DNA of 64,000 nucleotides from a virus, in the IMG/VR virus record IMGVR_UViG_3300024346_006511, positions 92,127 to 156,126 of that record; one strand, given 5' to 3'. The position numbers and the translations under genes are program-made. The number at the start of each line of letters is the position of its first letter. The first letter of the stretch is position 1. This document shows, in pieces, positions 63,149 through 64,000 of the stretch. Below the pieces are notes generated by a model. That model worked only from the letters and a program-made list of their open reading frames with translations, was not told the DNA's origin and made no database searches.

Positions 63149-63156
63149 TATAAATA
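63149..63156 (-). promoter_or_regulatory. Late-type promoter element for the head module
   Basis: The coding strand reads GTCTATTTATACTTATA, 31 nt before the 1336-aa ATG and just past the stop of the upstream 209-aa gene. Confidence 0.6.
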
Positions 63157-63158
63157 GA

Positions 63159-63788
63159 CTAACTCTCCCAAATAACGTTCTTGAACTTCTCAGGAGATAA
63201 TCCAAAGTAGTTAGTGCGCCATTCAGTTTGATTAAAAAAATCTAAGTTAATCCATTGGTCTTTTATCTTCCATAGTTTTATAGCAATCTCATCCCAGTCT
63301 TGATTAAGGACGAACTGCTCGATTTCTAATTTTTTTTCTATTACTGCCTCATAGTTAAAAGCATCCCATTCATAATGGAAAACTTCAAATACAGCATCTG
63401 GAGATACATAATCAATTGATATGTCAATTCCCCATTTAGGTTTCATTTTAATTAACTTATACAACATTGGATTATACTCTTCTGCATGTATCTGTAATTG
63501 CTCTAATGCTTGGTCTGAGAATCCTTTTCTTTCAAATAAGTCTGAGTGATTAATATGTGCTCCGTCTTTTTTATCCCATGTTATCCAATCATATCTTAAA
63601 CAATCTTCATGTCTTCTTTCGATAGGGGCATATCCGTTACGGACTAAGAAAGCCTGTTCGGCTTTAGTTAAATGATAACCATTTTGATCAAATAAATCTA
63701 CACTGTGAATGTCTTGTAGTACTTCCATGTCCTCAATGGCATCAAGGAAGTTAGGTTCACTATGTAGTTTTGAATTTGTTAATATCAT
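63159..63788 (-). CDS. Unknown protein, 209 aa
   Basis: This 209-aa protein has LTKAEQAFLVRNGYAPIERRH then CLRYDWITWDKKDGAHINHSD. A later block, KWGIDISIDYVSPDAVFEVFH, precedes YEWDAFNYEAVIEKKLEIEQF. It ends TNYFGLSPEKFKNVIWES. It is Trp- and Tyr-rich and slightly acidic, with no membrane span. I recognise no family. The ATG overlaps the stop of the small basic protein by 4 nt, so they are translated together upstream of the head module promoter. Confidence 0.55.
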   Translation of the reverse strand: MILTNSKLHSEPNFLDAIEDMEVLQDIHSVDLFDQNGYHLTKAEQAFLVRNGYAPIERRHEDCLRYDWITWDKKDGAHINHSDLFERKGFSDQALEQLQIHAEEYNPMLYKLIKMKPKWGIDISIDYVSPDAVFEVFHYEWDAFNYEAVIEKKLEIEQFVLNQDWDEIAIKLWKIKDQWINLDFFNQTEWRTNYFGLSPEKFKNVIWES

Positions 63789-63982
63789 TTTTTACCACCT
63801 TTCATATTCGCACACCAATGATACATCTTTGCTTTTTCACCTGATGCATTTTTAGCCTTTCTACGAAGGTCGGTTACAGAACCATTACAACTAGCACCAG
63901 ACTTTTTTACACGTCCAGGTCTTGACTTACCTTTCTTCTTCCCATCTTTGAAGTTTTCGGTAGCAAGTATCTCTCCGATCAT
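63785..63982 (-). CDS. Small basic protein, MYHWCANMKGG type
   Basis: This is a 65-aa basic protein from the ATG at 63982. The frame stays open for another six codons to the window edge, so the true start may lie outside. It contains KSRPGRVKKSGASCNGSVTD then LRRKAKNASGEKAKMYHWC and ends ANMKGGKK. A similar basic C-terminal motif occurs in small cyanophage proteins of unknown function. It may bind nucleic acid. It overlaps the 209-aa gene by 4 nt. Confidence 0.6.
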   Translation of the reverse strand: MIGEILATENFKDGKKKGKSRPGRVKKSGASCNGSVTDLRRKAKNASGEKAKMYHWCANMKGGKK

Positions 63983-64000
63983 CTGTGCTAATGTTAATCT

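Noticed and set aside
1-64000. tRNA genes in the gaps
   Set aside because: No gap is long enough with a cloverleaf-like GC-rich pattern; the gaps hold promoters, hairpins and terminators only.

Overview
This window is part of the genome of a T4-like (Straboviridae-like) tailed phage, most probably marine. Every supported gene lies on the minus strand, so transcription runs from high to low coordinates. Recognisable T4-type morphogenesis proteins are the large terminase (gp17), portal (gp20), prohead protease (gp21), scaffold (gp22, by position), major capsid protein (gp23), neck and tail-completion proteins (gp13, gp14, gp15), tail sheath (gp18), tail tube (gp19), a gp26-like tail/baseplate assembly protein and a partial tape measure protein. 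The DNA is AT-rich. The leaders I checked have no Shine-Dalgarno sequence and are A/T-rich, which would fit a Bacteroidota host; that host assignment is inference only.

Layout in transcription order. (1) 64000-46100, head module: a small basic protein, an unknown 209-aa protein, a giant charged 1336-aa protein, two unknown proteins with T4-like capsid-targeting leaders (one with a possible PD-(D/E)XK nuclease core), gp17, gp20, prohead-core candidates, gp21, a hydrophobic 177-aa protein, gp22 and gp23, ending in a strong UUCG-loop terminator. (2) 46024-42538: PhoH-like ATPase, gp13, a small protein, gp14 and gp15. (3) 42464-28782: a tail-fibre set that shares modules, from a 1640-aa cadherin-like adhesin to an 1185-aa fibre with a C-terminal peptidase S74 chaperone. 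(4) 28759-5677: about 23 kb of tightly overlapping glycan and small-molecule modification genes. These are glycosyltransferases of several kinds (two fused to LamG-like domains), three radical SAM enzymes, a nucleotide-sugar dehydrogenase, two epimerases, a short DegT-type aminotransferase, an amidinotransferase, two SGNH hydrolases and a methyltransferase. (5) 5677-1: small protein, gp18, gp19, terminator, gp26-like gene, a probable frameshift extension, and the tape measure protein.

Regulation. Fifteen exact copies of TATAAATA on the + strand (TATTTATA on the coding strand), plus two near copies, sit in intergenic gaps just upstream of genes and look like late promoters. They read as the reverse complement of the classical T4 late element.

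Two points stand out. The gp26-like gene ends in a run of seven T followed by a start-less 88-codon frame directly before the tape measure gene, which matches the G/GT programmed-frameshift layout of long-tailed phages. The glycan cluster is embedded in the late structural region between fibre and sheath genes, which suggests a self-encoded system that decorates the virion or the host surface.
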